A stretch of 34,556 nucleotides of DNA from Myxococcaceae bacterium (GTDB lineage Bacteria; Myxococcota; Myxococcia; Myxococcales; Myxococcaceae). The notes beneath the pieces were generated by a model. It was not told where the DNA came from. It did no database searches and saw only the letters and a program-made list of their open reading frames with translations. This document shows, piece by piece, positions 23,588 to 32,867 of this stretch (position 1 is its first letter; every line of letters begins with the position of its first letter). The stretch is from assembly GCA_004173515.1 (NCBI GenBank), contig SECN01000121.1, positions 1 through 34,556 on the forward strand. The letters run 5' to 3'. Both the position numbers and the translations under genes were made by a program.

Positions 23588-26500
23588 ATGTCCGATTCCG
23601 CGTCCCACCTGGAGGAGGTCGAACTGCTCGACCTCGCGGACGGCGTCCCGTCCCAGGCCCTGCGTGAGCGCGCCGAAGCGCACCTGGATGCATGCGCGTC
23701 CTGCCGCGAGGCCCTGGCGGACTTCCTGCGCATCCGCGCCGTCCCCGCGCCCGACGTGCACAACGCGCGCACGGAGATCCTGGTGTCGGAGTCGCCAGGC
23801 TCTCGCCTGTCCGTCTCGGGCATGCCGCTCATCGCGCAGGGCACGTTATTGGGCCGCTACGTGGTGCTGGAGCGGCTGGGCGCGGGCGGGATGGGCGTCG
23901 TCCACGCGGCCTATGATCCGAGCCTGGACCGGCGCATCGGCCTGAAGCTGCTGCGCACGATGCCCGCGTCGGAGGGGGACACCGGGGGCATGACGGAGCG
24001 GCTGCTGCGCGAGGCCCAGGCCGCCGCGCGCACGCGCCATCCGCACGTCGTCACCGTCCACGACGTGGGCACGTTCGGCAGCGTGGTCTTCATCGCGATG
24101 GAGCTGGTGGAGGGCGGCACCCTGCGCCAGCACCTGAAGGCCGCGCCCCGCCCGTGGCGCGACGTCGTGCGGCTGTACGTCCAGGCGGGCCGGGGGCTCG
24201 CGGCGGCGCACGCGGCGGGCGTCGTGCACCGCGACTTCAAGCCGGACAATGTCCTCGTGGACAAGGAGGGCCGCGCCCGCGTGACGGACTTCGGGCTGGC
24301 GCGCGTGGAGGCCGGGACGGCCACACCCGCGCCTTCCGCGAAGGTGCCCCGCATCGGTCCGGGCACGGGTGACCCCGTGTCTTCAAGCCCTCCGAACGCG
24401 GCCACCGCCGTCGCGGGCACGCCCGGCTACATCGCGCCGGAGGTGCTCGCGGGCGCTGTCTCCGATGCGCGCTCGGATCAGTACGCCTTCTGCGTGTCGC
24501 TGTACGAAGGGCTGCACGGCCAGAAGCCGCCGTCGCCGGAGCAGGGCGGCCCGACGAACCGGGGCGCCCTGCCGCGCGCCGTGCACGCGCTGCTCGTGCG
24601 CGGGCTGTCCGAGGATCCAGGCGCCCGTCATCCGTCCATGCCCGCGCTGCTCGACGCGCTGGAGCGGGCCGCCTTCCCCGTCTTCAGCAAGAAGGTGGCG
24701 GTCGCGGGCGTGGGGGCGGGGCTGCTCGCCGTCGTGGCCACCGTGTTCGCGGTGATGGGCACGCCGCCCTGCGCGGAGGATCCGCTGCGACTCGTGGGCG
24801 TCTGGGACGCGGACCGCAAGGCCGCGCTGCTCAAGGCCTTCCAGGCCACGGGGGCGCCGGGCGCGCTGCCCGCGCACGAGGCCGTCTCTCGCGCGCTGGA
24901 TGCGTATGCCGCTTCCTGGCACGACAGCCGCCGTCAGGCCTGCGAGGCCACGCGCGGGCGCGGCAACCAGTCCGAGGCGGTGATGGACCTGCGGATGAAC
25001 TGCCTGGAGCGCAGGCGTCGCGAACTGGGCGCGTTCACGGACGTGCTGCTCACCGCGGACCGGGACGGCGTCGCGAGCGCCCCGGAGACGGCGCAGGCCC
25101 TGAGTCCGCTCTCGCGCTGCGCGGACGTGGAGGCGCTCTCCCAGCCGGTGCCCCCGCCCGAGCGTCCCGAGGTCGCCGCCCGCGTGAAGGCCGCGTACGC
25201 GAAGCTCGACGAAGCGCGCGCCCGGTTGAGCGCGGACCGGTGGCAGGAGGCCGTGGACCGGGTGGGCCCCATCGTCACCGAGGCGGAAGCCCTCGGCTAC
25301 AAGCCGCTCCTGGGCGAGGCCCTGCTCGTCGAGGGTGAAGCGCGCGCCTTCCTTCGCGAGGAGACCGCCACCACGACGCTGCGCCGCGCGATGCTGGCAT
25401 CGCTCGCGGGCCGCGACGACCTGCACGCCACCGAGGCCGTGGTGCATCAGGTCTACATCGACGGAGAACTCGCCCAGCGGCCTGACCAGGCCCAGCTCCA
25501 CGCCGAGCAGGCCCGGGCCCTCCTGGAGCGCGCCGGAGGCAACGCGGAGCTGGAGGCCCAGTTGCTGGTGTTCCAGGGAAGCTCGCTCGTGCAGCAGTCC
25601 CGCCCCGAGGAAGCCCTGCCGCTCATCCAGCAGGCCCTGGCCCTCCAGGAGCGACACCACGGGAAGGACTCCCCCCGGCTCGCCCGTGCGCTCAACCTCC
25701 TGTCCACGGCCCTGCGCAAGCTGGGGCGGGGAGAAGAGGCCCTCTCCTACAGCCAACGCACGCAGACCCTGCTGGAGGCCGCCTACGGGCCCGATCACCC
25801 GAAGGTCGCGATGCTGATCAACAACCGGGGCAGCACGCTGATGGAGCTGCGCCGCTATCAGGAAGCCCGGGTGTGCTTCCTGGAGAGCCTGGCCCGCTTC
25901 GAACGGATGTACGGCCCCGGCCAGCCGCTGCGCTACGCCCTGGGCCTGCGCGCGAACATCGGCGCGGTGACCTTCAGCATGGGCCTCTACGACGAGTCCG
26001 AGCGGATCCAACGGGATGCCCTGGCGATGTACCGCGAGCACTTTCCCGCGGGTTCGACCTCCCGCGTCCGCACGGGCAACAACCTGGCGCTGGTGCTCAT
26101 CAACCAGGGCCGGCCCCAGGAGGCGCTGACGCTGCTTCACGAGATGGAGGCGGAGCGGGAGGTGGCGACCGCGGACGGCCGCGAGGATCCGGTGTTCGCC
26201 ATGACGCTGGTGAACGCGACGGAGGCCCACCTGCGACTGGGCCGGACGGATCACGCGGTCGCGTCGGCGACGCGCGCGGTGGTGCTCCTGCGGGAGCTGG
26301 GGGCGGAGGGCGAATTGCTCTCCGCGCTGACAGCGCTGATGGGGGTGCTCACGCAGGACGGGCAGTACGCGGAGGCCCGGCGCACGGGCGAAGAGGCCCT
26401 GGCCCTGCACCGGCGGCTCGCGGGCGCGGACGCCCCACCTCCGCCCGACCTCTCCCAGGTGCTGGGCGAGTGGCTCCTGGCGCGAGGCGACGCCGCGGGG

Positions 26501-26728
26501 GCCTGTCAGCGGCTGGGCGAGTCCCTGGCGGCGTGGGAGAAGACGGATGCCCCTCCGCTGGAGCTGGCCGTGGTGCGCTTCTCCCTGGCGCGGGCCCTGC
26601 GCAGGGCCCACCGGGAGCCGGAGCGGGCCCGGGCCCTGGTGACCGCCGCCCGCGACGCCGTGCTCCCCACCGCCGAACCCCGGTTGCTGCGGATGACCGA
26701 ACTGGACGCCTTCCTGCGCGAGCGCTGA
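23588..26728 (+). CDS. Zinc-finger / Ser-Thr kinase / TPR transmembrane protein
   Basis: A 1046-residue protein. Residues ~10-50 hold H32-x3-C36-x2-C39 (AHLDACASCREAL), the zf-HC2 signature of anti-sigma factors. The kinase domain spans ~87-360: RLGAGGMGVVHAAYDP, catalytic loop HRDFKPDN (about 214-221), DFGLA, then an unusually long Ala/Pro/Ser-rich activation segment before GTPGYIAPE. One membrane helix lies at ~370-392 (VAVAGVGAGLLAVVATVFAV). The outer or distal part (~500-1040) is a tetratricopeptide-rich region, e.g. EALPLIQQALALQERHHGKD and EALSYSQRTQTLLEAAYGPD, like kinesin-light-chain TPRs. It lies 7 bp after the sigma gene. Inference: it senses a signal through the TPR part and frees or phosphorylates the sigma factor. 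Confidence 0.9.
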   Translation: MSDSASHLEEVELLDLADGVPSQALRERAEAHLDACASCREALADFLRIRAVPAPDVHNARTEILVSESPGSRLSVSGMPLIAQGTLLGRYVVLERLGAGGMGVVHAAYDPSLDRRIGLKLLRTMPASEGDTGGMTERLLREAQAAARTRHPHVVTVHDVGTFGSVVFIAMELVEGGTLRQHLKAAPRPWRDVVRLYVQAGRGLAAAHAAGVVHRDFKPDNVLVDKEGRARVTDFGLARVEAGTATPAPSAKVPRIGPGTGDPVSSSPPNAATAVAGTPGYIAPEVLAGAVSDARSDQYAFCVSLYEGLHGQKPPSPEQGGPTNRGALPRAVHALLVRGLSEDPGARHPSMPALLDALERAAFPVFSKKVAVAGVGAGLLAVVATVFAVMGTPPCAEDPLRLVGVWDADRKAALLKAFQATGAPGALPAHEAVSRALDAYAASWHDSRRQACEATRGRGNQSEAVMDLRMNCLERRRRELGAFTDVLLTADRDGVASAPETAQALSPLSRCADVEALSQPVPPPERPEVAARVKAAYAKLDEARARLSADRWQEAVDRVGPIVTEAEALGYKPLLGEALLVEGEARAFLREETATTTLRRAMLASLAGRDDLHATEAVVHQVYIDGELAQRPDQAQLHAEQARALLERAGGNAELEAQLLVFQGSSLVQQSRPEEALPLIQQALALQERHHGKDSPRLARALNLLSTALRKLGRGEEALSYSQRTQTLLEAAYGPDHPKVAMLINNRGSTLMELRRYQEARVCFLESLARFERMYGPGQPLRYALGLRANIGAVTFSMGLYDESERIQRDALAMYREHFPAGSTSRVRTGNNLALVLINQGRPQEALTLLHEMEAEREVATADGREDPVFAMTLVNATEAHLRLGRTDHAVASATRAVVLLRELGAEGELLSALTALMGVLTQDGQYAEARRTGEEALALHRRLAGADAPPPPDLSQVLGEWLLARGDAAGACQRLGESLAAWEKTDAPPLELAVVRFSLARALRRAHREPERARALVTAARDAVLPTAEPRLLRMTELDAFLRER

Positions 26729-26772
26729 TGCCAGACGCCCCGACGCCGGAGGCTGCTAGGGTCGCGGCCCCT

Positions 26773-27510
26773 ATGCGAACCCTCGTCGGACTGGCCTATT
26801 CGGGGTGGACGGAGAAGGCCCGGTGGGCCCTGGATCACCACCGCGTCGCCTACCGCTTCCACGACTACGTCCCCCTCATCCAGGAGCGCTGGCTGCGCAA
26901 GCAGGTGGCTCCCGGCGTGAAGGGCTCGGTGCCGCTGCTCATCGACCCGCCCGGCGCCGCCGTCCAGGGCTCGTTCGCCATCGCGAAGCGCGCGGAGGAG
27001 CTGGGGCAGGGCAGCCCGCTCTTCCCCGCGGAGCACCTGGCCGCCGTCACCCGGTGGAACGACGTCAGCGAGCAGGTGCTGGACGTGGCGCGTACCTACG
27101 CGATGCCGCGCATGCTCGCCAGCACCGCCGCCCAGGCCGAAGCGCTGCCGAAGTTCGTGCCGGGCTGGCTGCGCCGGGTGTCCGCGCCCACGGCCCGCAT
27201 GGGCATGCGCTTCGTCATGCGCAAGCACCAGGTCCCCGCAAGCTCCGAGGACGCCATCGAGTCCACCGTCGTCCCCGCCTTCGAGAAGCTGCGCGCGGCG
27301 CTGGGCGGACGGCCCTACCTGGAAGGCACCTTCACCTACGCGGACATCACCGCCGCGACGATGGTCGTGCTCGCGGGCCCCGTGGCGGACCGGCACCTGC
27401 CCATGGGCCCCGGCACGCGCGCGGTGTGGACCCACGAGGGGCTGGCCACCCGCTTCCCGGACCTCGTCGCCTGGCGCGACGCGCTCTACGACAAGCACCG
27501 CCGCTCCTGA
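26773..27510 (+). CDS. Glutathione S-transferase-family protein
   Basis: A 245-residue protein. The N-terminus MRTLVGLAYSGWTEKARWAL is a thioredoxin-like GST N-domain; Ser in YSGWTEKARW takes the place of the catalytic Ser/Cys seen in beta/omega-like GSTs. A Pro after a Val-Lys-Gly-Ser turn (KGSVPLLID) is the conserved cis-Pro, and an all-helical C-domain follows (LEGTFTYADITAATMVVLAG, the usual N-capping/Asp motif). The ATG at 26773 places the domain start exactly; an upstream in-frame ATG (26728) overlapping the kinase stop would add 15 residues. It may be the last gene of the sigma-kinase transcript. Substrate unknown. Confidence 0.82.
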   Translation: MRTLVGLAYSGWTEKARWALDHHRVAYRFHDYVPLIQERWLRKQVAPGVKGSVPLLIDPPGAAVQGSFAIAKRAEELGQGSPLFPAEHLAAVTRWNDVSEQVLDVARTYAMPRMLASTAAQAEALPKFVPGWLRRVSAPTARMGMRFVMRKHQVPASSEDAIESTVVPAFEKLRAALGGRPYLEGTFTYADITAATMVVLAGPVADRHLPMGPGTRAVWTHEGLATRFPDLVAWRDALYDKHRRS

Positions 27511-27525
27511 GGGCCATGAAATGAA

Positions 27526-27557
27526 ACGGGCCGCCTCCCAACTGGAAGGCGGCCCGT
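27526..27557. terminator. terminator hairpin between convergent gst and clpB
   Basis: ACGGGCCGCCT-N10-AGGCGGCCCGT, perfect 11-base arms. On the minus strand it is followed by TTTCATTTCAT, so it should mainly end clpB transcripts; on the plus strand it may also stop the gst transcript. Confidence 0.75.
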
Positions 27558-27580
27558 GCTTGAAGCGACGCGTGGGGCGT

Positions 27581-29991
27581 CTAGCCTGCCGCGGGCTTCG
27601 CGCCCTTGGAGTTGTCCACCAGCACCTTGGCGAAGGTGAGCCCGTCGGGGCCCGCGTCCGCCTGGATGGTCTCTCCCGGTGCGTACTCGCCGCTCAGGAC
27701 CTTGAGCGCGAGCGGATCCAACAGGTACTTCTGGACGGCCCGCTTCAGCGGCCGGGCGCCGTAAGTCGGATCGTATCCGCGCTCCGCCAGCAGCTCGCGC
27801 GCGCCGTCGGTGAGGTCCAACGACAGGCGCTTGCCCTGCAGCAGCTTCTGGAGCTTCGCCAGCTGGATGTCGACGATGCGGTAGATGTCCTTGCGCCGCA
27901 GCGGCTCGAAGACGACGACCTCGTCCACGCGGTTGAGGAACTCCGGGCGGAAGTGTCCGCGCAGGGCGTCCATCACCTCGCCGCGCGTCTTCTCGTTGAG
28001 CACCTCCGTGCCCGCCATGCCGTCCTGGATGGCCTGCGAGCCGATGTTCGACGTGAGGATGAGCACCGTGTTGCGGAAGTCCACATGTCGATGCGGACCA
28101 TCGCCGTGTCGTCGTCGAAGAGGAACTCCGCCAGCGCCTTCGCCGTCTCCGTCTTGCCCACGCCCGTGGGGCCCAGGAAGATGAACGAGCCGATGGGCCG
28201 GTTCGGATCCTGCAACCCGCTGCGCGCGCGGCGCACGGCGTTGGACACGGCTTCAATGGCGCTGCGCTGGCCAATCACGCGCTGCGCGAGCCGGTCCTCC
28301 ATGTGCACCAGCTTCTGCATCTCGCCTTCGAGCAGCTTGGAGACGGGGATGCCCGTCCACTTGGCCACCACGGACGCGATGTCCTCGGAGTCCACCTCCT
28401 CCTTGAGGAACTTCTGGTGCTTCTGCAGCTCCGCCAGCTTCGCGTTCTGCGCCGCGACCTCCTTCTCCAGCGATGGGATGACGCCGAACTTCAGCTCCGC
28501 GGCGCGGTTCAGGTCGCCCTGACGTTCCGCGGCGGCCTGGTCGTTGCGCGCCTTCTCCTGCTTCTCCTTGAGCGTGCGCAGCGCGGCGATGGACTTCTTC
28601 TCCTCGTCCCAGTGCGCCTTCAACGTGTTGAACTTCTCGTTGAGGTTCGCCAGCTCCTTCTCGATGTGGGCCAGGCGCTCGCGCGAGTGAGGGTCGGTCT
28701 CCTTGCGCAGGCCCTCGCGCTCGATTTCGAGCTGCGTCACCTTGCGGCGGATGTCGTCGATCTCCGTGGGCATGGAGTCGATTTCGATGCGCAGGCGGCT
28801 GGACGCCTCGTCCACCAGGTCGATGGCCTTGTCCGGCAGGAACCGGTCCGCGATGTAGCGGTGGCTGAGCGTGGCGGCCGCGACGAGCGCGGTGTCCTGG
28901 ATGCGCACGCCGTGGTGCACCTCGTAGCGCTCCTTCAGGCCGCGCAGGATGCTGATGGTGTCGTGCACGGACGGCTCGCCCACGAACACGGGCTGGAAGC
29001 GGCGCTCCAGCGCGGCGTCCTTCTCAATGTGCTTGCGGTACTCGTCCAGCGTCGTCGCGCCGATGCAGTGCAGCTCGCCGCGCGCGAGCGCCGGCTTGAG
29101 CATGTTGCCCGCGTCCATGGCGCCTTCGGCCTTCCCGGCGCCCACGAGCGTGTGCATCTCGTCGATGAAGAGGATGATCTCCCCGGCCGCGTCGGACACT
29201 TCCTTGAGGACGGACTTGAGGCGCTCCTCGAACTCGCCGCGGTACTTCGCGCCGGCCACCATCGCGCCCAGGTCCAGGGTGATGAGGCGCTTGTTCTTCA
29301 GGCCCTCCGGCACGTCGCCGTCCACGATGCGGCGGGCAAGCCCCTCCGCGATGGCCGTCTTGCCCACGCCCGGCTCACCGATGAGGACGGGGTTGTTCTT
29401 GGTGCGGCGGCTGAGCACCTGGATGCAGCGGCGGATCTCCTCGTCGCGGCCGATGACCGGATCCAACTTCCCGGACCGAGCCGCCTCCGTGAGGTCGCGC
29501 CCGTACTTCTCCAGCGCCTGGTAGGTGGACTCCGCGTCCGCGCTCGTCACGCGGCCCGAGCCCCGGACCTCCTTGAGGCCCGCCTGCACGCGCTCGCGCG
29601 TCACGCCCGAGGACTTCATCGCCTCGCCGACCGCCCCCTTGTCCTGGGTGAGCGCCAGCAGCAGGTGTTCGGAGGAAGTGAACTCGTCCTTCAGCGCCTT
29701 GGCCTCGTCCTCGGCCTTGTCGAAGAGCTTCATCAGGCGCTGGCTGAGCATGGCGCTCTCGCCGCCCTGCATGCGCGGCAGCTTCTGGAGCGCGTCGCCC
29801 AGGCGGCCCGCGAACAGCTTCACGTCCACGCCAATCTTGCGCAGAAGGGGTTCGACGAGGCCGTCCTTCTGACCCAGCAGCGCCGTGGCCAGGTGCTCCG
29901 GCTCGTAGTGGGGATTGTCGGCCCGGCGGGCGAGGGACTGACCCTCCTGGATCGCCTCCTGTGCCTTCACCGTGTATTTGTCGAGTCGCAT
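27581..29991 (-). pseudogene. clpB: ClpB disaggregase, disrupted by an internal deletion
   Basis: Hsp100 chaperone. It has the double Clp N-domain ([20 protein letters not shown]), first ATPase module ([37 protein letters not shown]), the coiled-coil M-domain rich in Lys/Glu (about residues 400-520) and the second Walker [15 protein letters not shown]. At 28082-28086 (near residue 635) the frame breaks. Frame one ends in AMVRIDM; the other resumes at [20 protein letters not shown] and runs to the normal C-terminus. In E. coli ClpB about 72 residues lie between these points: the pore loop (GYVG) and second Walker B (DEVEKAH). The encoded protein would be truncated and inactive. ATG at 29991, with no good ribosome site near it. 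Assembly error is the likeliest cause. Confidence 0.92.
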
Positions 29992-30149
29992 GTCTTGAAC
30001 GTAAGAGCCGCATCCCCCTTGGCAAGACGACACTCGGCGTGCGGCTTCCGATTTCCACGGAATACTTTGAGCCGCTGGAAGCAGCCGGGTTTTCGTGGTG
30101 CCGGAAGTTGCCAGGGGGTGGGGGGGTCGGTTATAGGCGGCGCCCATCA

Positions 30150-30767
30150 CTGGGGGCTTCACTGGACGCGCACGGCGGCTATCTCGTTCGACTCGACACC
30201 TTCTCCGGGCTGGCGCTGGTGCGTCTGGCCCGGGAGGCCCTGTCGATGGACAGCGCCCCCGGAGCCACGGCGCTGCGCGTCACCATCAACCGCCGCCGCA
30301 AGGTGGTGCGCCTGTCCTTCCTGGGGCCCTTCTCCCAGGGACGGCAGGGCGCTCACTGGTACGCGGCCCACCACGCGCTCGCCCGGCTGCTGTCCGCCGC
30401 CGCCAACGCCACCGTGCACGCCTACGTGTACGACGCCGACGAAGGCGAAGAGGTCATCGCCTACGGCAATGGCCGGCGTGTGGGTGGCGAGCGGGTGGTG
30501 TACGAGGAGGCGGAACTCCCATGCCCCCTGGACGAGCTGGACGACGAGGCCTTCGCCCGCCTCCAGTCGCGCTGGCCCATGGGGCACCTGGCGTACGTGT
30601 TCGGCCTCACCCGGGATGAGCTCTTGCGCATCCCCAAGGCCCCCCTGGCCCGCGTGCTGCCCCTGGAGGGCACGGACGCTGGCGCTGAGGCGGAGGCGAT
30701 GACGGCCCTGGAGGCGCTGCTCCTGGGCCCTTCCCAGGCCCCTCGCGCGGTGACTGACGCGGGCTGA
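30150..30767 (+). CDS. Conserved-looking protein of unknown function, start uncertain
   Basis: Coding-like frame giving ~205 residues: [20 protein letters not shown], then a basic beta hairpin ([18 protein letters not shown]), an Ala-rich helix ([20 protein letters not shown]), and an acidic stretch [21 protein letters not shown] recognise no family; it is soluble with no signal. There is no ATG or GTG at a sensible place. The best-placed start is the CTG at 30150, preceded by AGGCGG; GTG 30219 and ATG 30246 are later options that would remove part of the conserved-looking N-terminus. TTGCCA-N18-TATAGG (30108-30137) could be its promoter. It is divergent from clpB. Confidence 0.5.
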   Translation: MGASLDAHGGYLVRLDTFSGLALVRLAREALSMDSAPGATALRVTINRRRKVVRLSFLGPFSQGRQGAHWYAAHHALARLLSAAANATVHAYVYDADEGEEVIAYGNGRRVGGERVVYEEAELPCPLDELDDEAFARLQSRWPMGHLAYVFGLTRDELLRIPKAPLARVLPLEGTDAGAEAEAMTALEALLLGPSQAPRAVTDAG

Positions 30768-30774
30768 ACACCGA

Positions 30775-30795
30775 CGCGCGGTTTCACGCCGCGCG
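30775..30795. terminator. GC hairpin between convergent genes
   Basis: CGCGCGG-tttcacg-CCGCGCG, just after the unknown gene and before the end of the convergent membrane protein gene. No T-tract is present, so this is weak. Confidence 0.3.
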
Positions 30796-30839
30796 GCGTT
30801 GGCCTGTCGCGTCAGCCTTGCGGAGCGGGCCGCCGGACT

Positions 30840-31499
30840 TCAGGGGTCTTCGGTGGGGCCGTCGAGCGTGACGATGGCGTCGCGCACGCCCTCGCTGCGG
30901 AAGTACTGGGCAAGCAGGGCGAAGCCGCCGGCCACCAGGAGCGTGGGCAGCACGGAGGTGGCCATCAGCAGGTAGGGCACCAGGGGGAGCAGGTCCGCGG
31001 TCATCGGGTCCTGGAACTCCGGCAGCTTCTTGAAGCCCTCCACCATGACGACGCTGGTGCGCTGGGCCACCACGGTCCACTGGGCCCCGTCGATGGTGCG
31101 CAGCACGGCGGCGAGGATGCCCGCGGTGCCAATCAACTGCCGGAAGCTCTCCCGGGGCATGCCGTCCGGCGCGCGCAGCATGCGGCTGGAGGCGAAGAAG
31201 AGCAGGGTGCACACCAGGGTGAGCCCGGTGAGGACCGCCACGCGCGGCTCGCGCACGTGCTCCATGGCGGACAGCTGCGCCTCCACGATGCGCTGGGTGA
31301 AGGCGGGGTCCTTGCCCAGCAGGCCCAGGGTGGGCACCCGCTCCAGTTGCAGCGAGCGGTGCTTCTCGAACTCCATCAGGACGGAGGCTTCGTTGCAGGA
31401 GAGCATCCCCGTCAGGGCGGAGAGGACCAGGCAGACGGACGCGGCCCAGCGGACGCCCCGGGGAAGCGCTCCCGGGCGGCTGACTTCAGGGGGCTTCAC
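30840..31499 (-). CDS. Small integral membrane protein, function unknown
   Basis: A 219-residue protein with hydrophobic segments at about 17-35 (WAASVCLVLSALTGMLSC), 86-104 (VAVLTGLTLVCTLLFFASS), a weaker one near 120-138, and 172-197 (LLPLVPYLLMATSVLPTLLV). A polar helical loop lies between the first two and a short cytosolic-type tail (EGVRDAIVTLDGPTEDP) ends it. I recognise no family. Its ATG overlaps the DUF1844 gene stop by 4 bases, making it the last gene of a three-gene operon. Confidence 0.7.
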   Translation of the reverse strand: MKPPEVSRPGALPRGVRWAASVCLVLSALTGMLSCNEASVLMEFEKHRSLQLERVPTLGLLGKDPAFTQRIVEAQLSAMEHVREPRVAVLTGLTLVCTLLFFASSRMLRAPDGMPRESFRQLIGTAGILAAVLRTIDGAQWTVVAQRTSVVMVEGFKKLPEFQDPMTADLLPLVPYLLMATSVLPTLLVAGGFALLAQYFRSEGVRDAIVTLDGPTEDP

Positions 31500-31807
31500 T
31501 TCCGACTTGCCTCCACGTAGCGCAGGCGCAGGTCGGACAGGAGGCCGTCCACCAGCTTCTCCTCGTCGGCGGTGAGGTTGCCGCGCGTCTTCTCGCGGAG
31601 CATCGCCAGCAGGTCCAGGTTCTGCCGGGCCGAGGGCAAATCCTTCTCCACGCGGCCCGTCTCCGGGTTCTCCGCGCCCCCCAGGTGGATGAGGACGGCG
31701 GAACCCAGTCCCACGACGAAGGTGCTGAACGACAACGACTCCTCGGAGGCGGGGCTCGCTTCCCCCGTCATCACGAAGGTCTCACCCCGCTTCTCCGAAG
31801 GGCTCAT
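31496..31807 (-). CDS. DUF1844-domain protein
   Basis: A 103-residue protein matching the DUF1844 pattern: SFSTFVVGLGSAVLIHLGG, PETGRVEKDLPSARQNLDLL, then NLTADEEKLVDGLLSDLRLR and YVEASRK. Length is normal for this family, which is widespread and of unknown function. Overlaps of 4 bases on both sides (with the acidic protein upstream and the membrane protein downstream) show translational coupling. Confidence 0.88.
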   Translation of the reverse strand: MSPSEKRGETFVMTGEASPASEESLSFSTFVVGLGSAVLIHLGGAENPETGRVEKDLPSARQNLDLLAMLREKTRGNLTADEEKLVDGLLSDLRLRYVEASRK

Positions 31808-32091
31808 TCGGCCGCCTTGTCCTCGTCGTCGGAGCCTTCCGCGTCGTCGGCGTCATCCTCCGCGTCGTCCGCGTCATCCTCCTCGTCGTCCAGGTCGTCC
31901 TCGTCGTCGTCCACGTCATCCAGGTCGTCGACCTCGTCACCCATCAGCGTCTTGATGGGCTCGCCCTTCTCGGCCACGTCCGGCAGCTCCTCGAGGTGCT
32001 TCTTGTACGCCTCCTCGAGTGCCAGGTCGCCACGCTGGTAGCGCTCCGTGGTGCGCTTGTCGGTGTGCTTCGGATTGATGCCATCCGCCAT
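31804..32091 (-). CDS. Small protein with a highly acidic Asp/Glu tail
   Basis: A 95-residue protein. The first ~50 residues are ordinary (ADGINPKHTDKRTTERYQRG, LALEEAYKKHLEEL), while residues ~53-95 are almost all Asp, Glu and Ala. The DNA there is a run of GTC/ATC-type triplets (31810-31935), a low-complexity tract prone to slippage. First gene of the operon with the DUF1844 and membrane proteins, the stop overlapping the next start by 4 bases. No family recognised. Confidence 0.72.
   Translation of the reverse strand: MADGINPKHTDKRTTERYQRGDLALEEAYKKHLEELPDVAEKGEPIKTLMGDEVDDLDDVDDDEDDLDDEEDDADDAEDDADDAEGSDDEDKAAE
31810..31935. repeat. low-complexity triplet tract coding Asp/Glu
   Basis: Imperfect repeats of GTC/CTC/ATC triplets on the plus strand, read as GAC/GAG/GAT on the coding strand. 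They give the acidic tail of the small protein. Confidence 0.7.
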
Positions 32092-32184
32092 GATTCAAAT
32101 CCTCGGAATTGCTTGGAAAACAGCGCGGCACCTTATAGCAGGAAGGGCGCCTGTCAACGCCGCTGTCCCCGGCACCTGGAACCG

Positions 32185-32856
32185 ATGAACGTCCCGCCCC
32201 GTCCCGCGCTTCCCCGAGGCCCGTACCTGCTGTGCGATGACAGCCTGCGTCCGGAGCTGTCCCTGGTGGAGAAGGCCGAGCGCCTGCTGGCCGGGGGCGC
32301 CCGGGTCATCCAACTGCGGATGAAGCACACGCCGCCCCGGGAGGCCCTGGCCGCGGCCCGGGCGGTGGTGGCCCGCTGCCGGCAGGCGGGCGCGCTGTGT
32401 CTGCTCAACGACCGGGTGGACCTGGCGCTCCTGGCGGACGCGCACGGTGTCCACGTGGGGGACGAGGACCTGCCTCCGGAGGCGGCGCGAGAGCTTTTGG
32501 GCCCCGGCCGGCTCGTGGGCGTCACCGCGCGGGGCACGGAAGGTGCCCGGGCGGCCCGGGCGGCGGGGGCGGACTACGTGGGCGTGGGGCCGCTGTTCGG
32601 CACCACCACGAAGCAGGTGCAGGCGCCGGTGCTGGGGCTGGAGGCCTTCGGGCGGGTGGTGGCGGACAGCCCGCTGCCGGTGGTGGGCATTGGCGGGGTG
32701 GGCCTGTCCAACATCGCCCGGGTGGCGGCGACGGGGGCGCACGGCGCGGCGGTGGTGTCGGATGCCCTGCTCGCCCAGGACATCGCCGAGCAGGTTCGGC
32801 TGCTGGCCGAGGCGTTTGACAGGGGCGGGCGGGGGACTAGCCTCGAAACAAGGTAG
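32185..32856 (+). CDS. thiE: Thiamine-phosphate synthase ThiE
   Basis: A 223-residue TIM-barrel enzyme of normal size. It joins hydroxymethylpyrimidine diphosphate and the thiazole phosphate to make thiamine phosphate. Motifs: VIQLRMKHT (substrate diphosphate region), LLNDRVDLALLADAHGVHVG with the Mg-binding Asp residues, VGVGPLFGTTTK (the GPxFxTxTK loop) and VVGIGGVGLSNIARV. The ATG at 32185 (MNVPPRPALPRG) gives the right N-terminus. It is followed 11 bp later by the C26-type hydrolase and then thiD, so it heads a thiamine-linked transcript. No TPP riboswitch is obvious in the short upstream gap (32092-32184). Confidence 0.95.
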   Translation: MNVPPRPALPRGPYLLCDDSLRPELSLVEKAERLLAGGARVIQLRMKHTPPREALAAARAVVARCRQAGALCLLNDRVDLALLADAHGVHVGDEDLPPEAARELLGPGRLVGVTARGTEGARAARAAGADYVGVGPLFGTTTKQVQAPVLGLEAFGRVVADSPLPVVGIGGVGLSNIARVAATGAHGAAVVSDALLAQDIAEQVRLLAEAFDRGGRGTSLETR

Positions 32857-32867
32857 TACCTCCCACC

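Noticed and set aside
29992..30060. Heat-shock (sigma-32 or CIRCE) promoter of clpB
   Set aside because: No CTTGAA/CCCCAT pair or TTAGCACTC repeat is present; a TTGCCA-N16-TACGTT match lies too close to the ATG to trust.
28303..30702. 799-codon open frame on the plus strand
   Set aside because: Antisense to clpB; a leucine/valine-rich shadow of an Asp/Glu/Lys-rich gene.
31810..31935. Triplet-rich tract as a possible CRISPR or satellite repeat
   Set aside because: Repeats are single codons of an acidic protein tail in one frame, without spacers or a constant repeat unit.
32092..32184. Possible TPP riboswitch before thiE
   Set aside because: The gap is only 93 bases and I cannot find the conserved CUGAGA and ACCUGAUCUGG elements.
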